DNA from: Macrocystis pyrifera
Taxonomy: Eukaryota; Sar; Phaeophyceae; Laminariales; Laminariaceae
DNA: 64,000 nucleotides
Direction: 5' to 3'
Assembly (NCBI GenBank): GCA_031763025.1
Contig: JASSKH010000006.1
Coordinates: 10,351,691-10,415,690 of the forward strand
The notes under the pieces are model-generated. The model was not told the origin of the DNA. It searched no databases and was given only the letters and a program-made list of their open reading frames with translations. How positions within the stretch are numbered: the first letter of the stretch is position 1; each line of letters begins with the position of its first letter. The translations under genes were made by a program, and so were the position numbers. Positions 63,846-64,000 of this stretch are shown piece after piece.

Positions 63846-64000
63846 TTGGCTAGGACCACCGAGCTCGCGGGGCAAACGATAGCGCAAGCAGCTAGCGTAA
63901 CCGTAGCCAGCGTCGGTAGACCTAGTGATAAGAGGAGGGATAAAAGTGGCCGCAAAACGATAGCCACCCCTCTGGCGAACACCTGTGCACAACACGTACA
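63846..64000 (+). CDS. pol: Pol N-terminus of the second gypsy copy (cut by window end)
   Basis: Open and in the same frame as the upstream gag after its TGA. Reads ARTTELAGQTIAQAASVTVA and continues past 64,000. It corresponds to the start of the left copy's pol, before the protease. Confidence 0.75.
   Translation, partial: MARTTELAGQTIAQAASVTVASVGRPSDKRRDKSGRKTIATPLANTCAQHV

Larger units (their letters stand above)
63015..64000 (+). mobile_element. Second gypsy copy, right arm of the palindrome (runs off the window)
   Basis: Mirror image of the left copy from 63,014/63,015. It matches to about 63,500, skips ~1.1 kb of the left copy's gag middle, then matches again to the window end, which corresponds to about 60,933 in the left copy. 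Small differences include one substituted codon and a 3-base difference in an A/T run after gag. Confidence 0.9.

Overview
The window looks like nuclear DNA of a eukaryote: genes are broken into short exons by long introns, zinc-finger and UBA domains are assembled across introns, and SINEs, MITEs, an LTR-flanked element and Ty3/gypsy retrotransposons fill the rest. There is no operon-like packing and no rRNA or standard tRNA gene. The Gly/Ala-rich proteins, roughly balanced base composition and retroelement mix would fit an alga such as a stramenopile (a brown alga is one possibility), but nothing here proves the lineage.

Layout. 1-9.4 kb: repeats (MITEs, a tRNA-headed SINE, TAG/CTA/CTG microsatellites) with no gene I can defend. 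9.4-18.0 kb, possibly to 21.6 kb, plus strand: one large gene encoding a MYND finger and a UBA domain; every intron phase I could test agrees. Its introns carry repeated copies of a ~250-bp element ending in a poly-C tail, several lying just upstream of the inferred 3' splice sites. 24.3-25.7 kb: a 1.5-kb GATA array. 26.8-29.3 kb, plus strand: a gene with a RanBP2-type zinc finger. 29.3-39.0 kb: dispersed and tandem repeats. 39.0-49.95 kb, minus strand: a nine-exon gene for an unrecognised protein of about 838 aa with an acidic C-terminus. 50.4-52.1 kb, plus strand: a small two-exon gene, head-to-head with the previous one; a 5.1-kb element with identical 277-bp direct repeats and a 5-bp target duplication has inserted into its last codons. 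57.3-64.0 kb: two Ty3/gypsy copies joined head-to-head as a near-perfect palindrome centred at 63,014/63,015.

The proposed host genes were recognised from splice sites, phase agreement and domain patterns; none could be checked against transcripts. Three of them need single-base corrections, mostly at homopolymer runs, which may reflect sequencing error or gene decay. The MYND-UBA and RanBP2-type proteins suggest ubiquitin- or protein-interaction roles, but I see no evidence that the genes in this window form one pathway.
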